Below are positions 62,004 through 64,000 of a stretch of 64,000 nucleotides of DNA, piece by piece. Numbering within the stretch: position 1 is the stretch's first letter; each line of letters starts with the position of its first letter. Below the pieces are notes generated by a model, which saw only the letters and a program-made list of their open reading frames with translations, did no database searches and was not told where the DNA came from. The position numbers and the translations under genes are program-made. Source of the DNA: Niabella yanshanensis (GTDB lineage: Bacteria > Bacteroidota > Bacteroidia > Chitinophagales > Chitinophagaceae); assembly GCF_034424215.1 (NCBI RefSeq), contig NZ_CP139960.1, forward strand, positions 62,001-126,000, given 5' to 3'.

Positions 62004-63485
62004 ATGATAGGAGTTTACAAAAAAAGGATGCTTGCAATTGTAATGGTGGTTCTCGTCCAGCTTTACGCTTGCAATAAAAAATCAACCGGCGCTGAAGATG
62101 GAGCTATATCCAGGGTAACCATAAGATCGGGTTACAATAGAGTTCAGTTATCTTTTAACGTCGGTAATAGTAAGGCCGATGCCTTTTTAGTTACACATAG
62201 CGGTTCATCTGAGGTGATTCGCATCAATGCTTCGCAGGCAGTTAACGACTCCATTAAGCTATTTATCGAAAACCTGGAGCAAGGGTATTATACCTTTAAA
62301 GTGGAAGCTGTACGTGTAGACGGAAGTAGTATCGGGGGCTCACAAATTGTAAATGCAAGAACCTATGGCGACAGGCATATTTCAGGTCTAGCAACTACAC
62401 CCGCGGCCGACCTGGTATTTATCAGGGATGAAACACCCTATCTTTCCTGGTCGGGATCTTTTCCTACAGATTTTATAGGTACCGAGATCCGCTATACTAA
62501 TATGTCCAATCAAACAACAAGTATTCGATCTTATGTTGCAGATGGTGTTTCTGTGCTACGAGGTTATAAAGAAGGTACGGCATTCGAATACCGTTCGATG
62601 TACTTACCGGCCAACAGCGTTGATACATTTTTTTCAGCATCTATTAAAACACCTGCCCCTGCTTATTTTGCCAGTCTTGCCAATAAGTATATCATAGAAA
62701 AGTCGGGCATGGTAAGCGAAATAACAGAACAGTCAAGAACAAAATTGCATAACCATGTGGAATACTCAACATTGAGGTTTAAAACGGCAACTGGAAATCC
62801 GCAAAGTTTGTTTATAGTAGCAGCCGATTTAAGCAAGGCCAATCTGGGGCTCAGTACATTAATGCCGGATAATGGTACAGCCTTTAAAATCCAAACGGTA
62901 AAACAGATGGCGCAGAAGCGGGCAGCGGCTGGTCAGAAGGTGCTGGCGGCTGTGAACGGAGACTTTTTCGACTGGACACCGGTAGAAGGAAGACCCTGGG
63001 GCCCGGTAGTGGTAGAAGGCAATGTGATCAAGAACTTTTTAAAAGCCGGTATTAATTCGTCTTATATCGGGGTCAAAAAAGACGGCAGTTTAGCCCTTGG
63101 TGTGGCATCTTCATTAATGAGTACAGATTACGCCGGTTTTCACAACCTCATAGGTGCGGGCGAAACAGTGCTGTACATGAATAAAACACGAAGAATTTAC
63201 AACGATACCGACCGGCATCCGAGAACTATGGCAGGATTTACAGATGACGGTATCCTGTATTTGATTGTTGTAGATGGGCGTAGAAATGACTACTCAATAG
63301 GTATGACCCTCGATGAACTTTCCAAAGTGATAGGTAGCCTTAATGTGAGTTTTGCAACCAACCTCGATGGAGGCGGGTCCAGTACAATGGTTGTGAACCA
63401 GAATAATGGACTGGCCGTTACAAACCGCTTTTCTGATGCCACGGAGAGAGCGATTGCTAATGCCATTGCGATTGTAGAAAAGTGA
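62004..63485 (+). CDS. Lipoprotein: DUF4998 binding module fused to phosphodiester glycosidase (NAGPA) domain
   Basis: 493 residues with lipobox LYAC (Cys23), so membrane-anchored outside the cytoplasm. The N-terminal 210 residues are the same DUF4998-type module as in the protein at 53020 (GTEIRYTN, EYRSMYLPANSVDTFF). About 240-493 is a phosphodiester glycosidase domain: NGDFFD at 318-323, AGFTDDGILYLIVVDGR, and NLDGGGSSTMV around Asp455. NAGPA-type enzymes cleave sugar-1-phosphodiester bonds, as in removal of GlcNAc from lysosomal mannose-6-phosphate. It suggests a phosphate-linked glycan as target. Confidence 0.87.
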   Translation: MIGVYKKRMLAIVMVVLVQLYACNKKSTGAEDGAISRVTIRSGYNRVQLSFNVGNSKADAFLVTHSGSSEVIRINASQAVNDSIKLFIENLEQGYYTFKVEAVRVDGSSIGGSQIVNARTYGDRHISGLATTPAADLVFIRDETPYLSWSGSFPTDFIGTEIRYTNMSNQTTSIRSYVADGVSVLRGYKEGTAFEYRSMYLPANSVDTFFSASIKTPAPAYFASLANKYIIEKSGMVSEITEQSRTKLHNHVEYSTLRFKTATGNPQSLFIVAADLSKANLGLSTLMPDNGTAFKIQTVKQMAQKRAAAGQKVLAAVNGDFFDWTPVEGRPWGPVVVEGNVIKNFLKAGINSSYIGVKKDGSLALGVASSLMSTDYAGFHNLIGAGETVLYMNKTRRIYNDTDRHPRTMAGFTDDGILYLIVVDGRRNDYSIGMTLDELSKVIGSLNVSFATNLDGGGSSTMVVNQNNGLAVTNRFSDATERAIANAIAIVEK

Positions 63486-63712
63486 GCGGAGTTTTTGCGC
63501 CGCTCGAAAATATATAAGAGTTATACATAAGATTATATCAATAAAAGTATTTTATTTGTTATGCCCGATACAATGACTGAAGTAAACGAACGGTTATCCG
63601 TAAGGTCTGATATTGCAACGATTGTTATCACATAAAGTAACTCTTTTACACGAACGCCGGGGGCGGTCTGTTAAGATATAAGTTAGATTAGTATTGAATA
63701 AAACGATTCTGA

Positions 63713-64000
63713 ATGAAAAAAAGAAATGCCCTTTTAGTTTTATGGATCAGTGTATGTGTTTTGTCTCTGAACAGTTTTGCTCAGCCTAAAGGAGGAACGC
63801 AAAAGATAAAAAGCTCTCTTACCCGGGAATATATTTATCCAACGAGGATCGTCTGGCAAAAAGGAGAAATCGCACATGCAGGAAAACTGTTAGAGAAGGG
63901 AATCGGGCAGGCTAGTCTCAATAATTCAAATATTATTATTCTTAAAAATAAAGGAACCGACACTGCAAGTATTTTGCTCGATTTTGGTAAAGAGCTGCAT
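63713..64000 (+). CDS. N-terminus of an alpha-L-rhamnosidase-like protein (open at right edge)
   Basis: From an ATG at 63713 the frame stays open for 96 codons to the edge. It has a signal peptide (MKKRNALLVLWISV to NSFA|Q) and then PTRIVWQKG and SILLDFGKELH, which match the beta-rich N-terminus of GH78-type rhamnosidases (the DFGKELHGG strand). Only the start is visible, so family assignment is tentative. It is separated from the phosphodiester glycosidase gene by 227 bp, so it may be a separate unit. Confidence 0.6.
   Translation, partial: MKKRNALLVLWISVCVLSLNSFAQPKGGTQKIKSSLTREYIYPTRIVWQKGEIAHAGKLLEKGIGQASLNNSNIIILKNKGTDTASILLDFGKELH

Noticed and set aside
1-64000. CRISPR array, insertion sequence, prophage or tRNA
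   Set aside because: No short regularly spaced repeats, transposase, integrase or tRNA-like cloverleaf were seen.

Overview
The window looks like chromosome of a free-living, glycan-degrading Bacteroidota, most likely from the Chitinophagaceae or a near relative. The support is: two SusC/SusD outer-membrane uptake pairs, many lipoproteins and signal peptides cut before Gln, DUF4959/DUF5000/DUF4998-type surface lipoproteins, several promoters of the Bacteroidota type (-7 element TAnnTTTG), few Shine-Dalgarno sites, and a GC content that looks mid-40s by eye. I saw no rRNA, tRNA, CRISPR array or intact mobile element.

Layout. (1) 1-6843: end of a GH78 alpha-L-rhamnosidase, the rhamnose symporter RhaT and an FGGY kinase, closed by a terminator; then a sodium/solute symporter and a DHDPS-family aldolase, also closed by a terminator. 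(2) 6950-19855: a ribose/nucleoside scavenging locus with LacI regulator, ribokinase, GRP-type permease, two secreted beta-propeller (BNR) proteins, SusC/SusD, secreted nucleoside hydrolase and AraC regulator. Two near-identical 20-bp palindromes, one on the lacI promoter and one before the ribokinase, look like the LacI operators. (3) 20063-25178: a GntR regulator, an unknown protein, two HicB-like paralogs around a small conserved protein, then two decaying genes. (4) 25209-39921: mixed housekeeping and stress genes, including a YeiH transporter, a serine hydrolase, lipoproteins, a GNAT enzyme, cupins, YceI, a LytS/LytTR two-component pair, UbiD, a VOC protein, a LigD-phosphoesterase-like protein and an esterase. 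(5) 40405-45381: tandem DUF1080, a GH127-like enzyme and a Tat-exported Gfo/Idh/MocA oxidoreductase, which together suggest oxidation-dependent glycoside cleavage. (6) 45550-64000: a second polysaccharide utilisation locus (PUL) with an AraC regulator, SusC/SusD, two surface lipoproteins, a retaining-type GH97, an oxidative sugar-acid route (SMP-30 lactonase, two SDRs, galactonate-type dehydratase), a GH99/GH71-like enzyme, a phosphodiester-glycosidase lipoprotein and the start of another rhamnosidase-like gene.

How the genes fit together. In locus 2, nucleosides or ribosides would enter through SusC/SusD, the nucleoside hydrolase would free ribose in the periplasm, the permease would import it and RbsK would phosphorylate it. 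In locus 6, GH97 would free galactose (or a related sugar), which a dehydrogenase, lactonase and dehydratase would turn into a 2-keto-3-deoxy acid. The aldolase for that acid is missing from locus 6; the DHDPS-family protein of locus 1 is a candidate. These roles are inferred from families and gene order.
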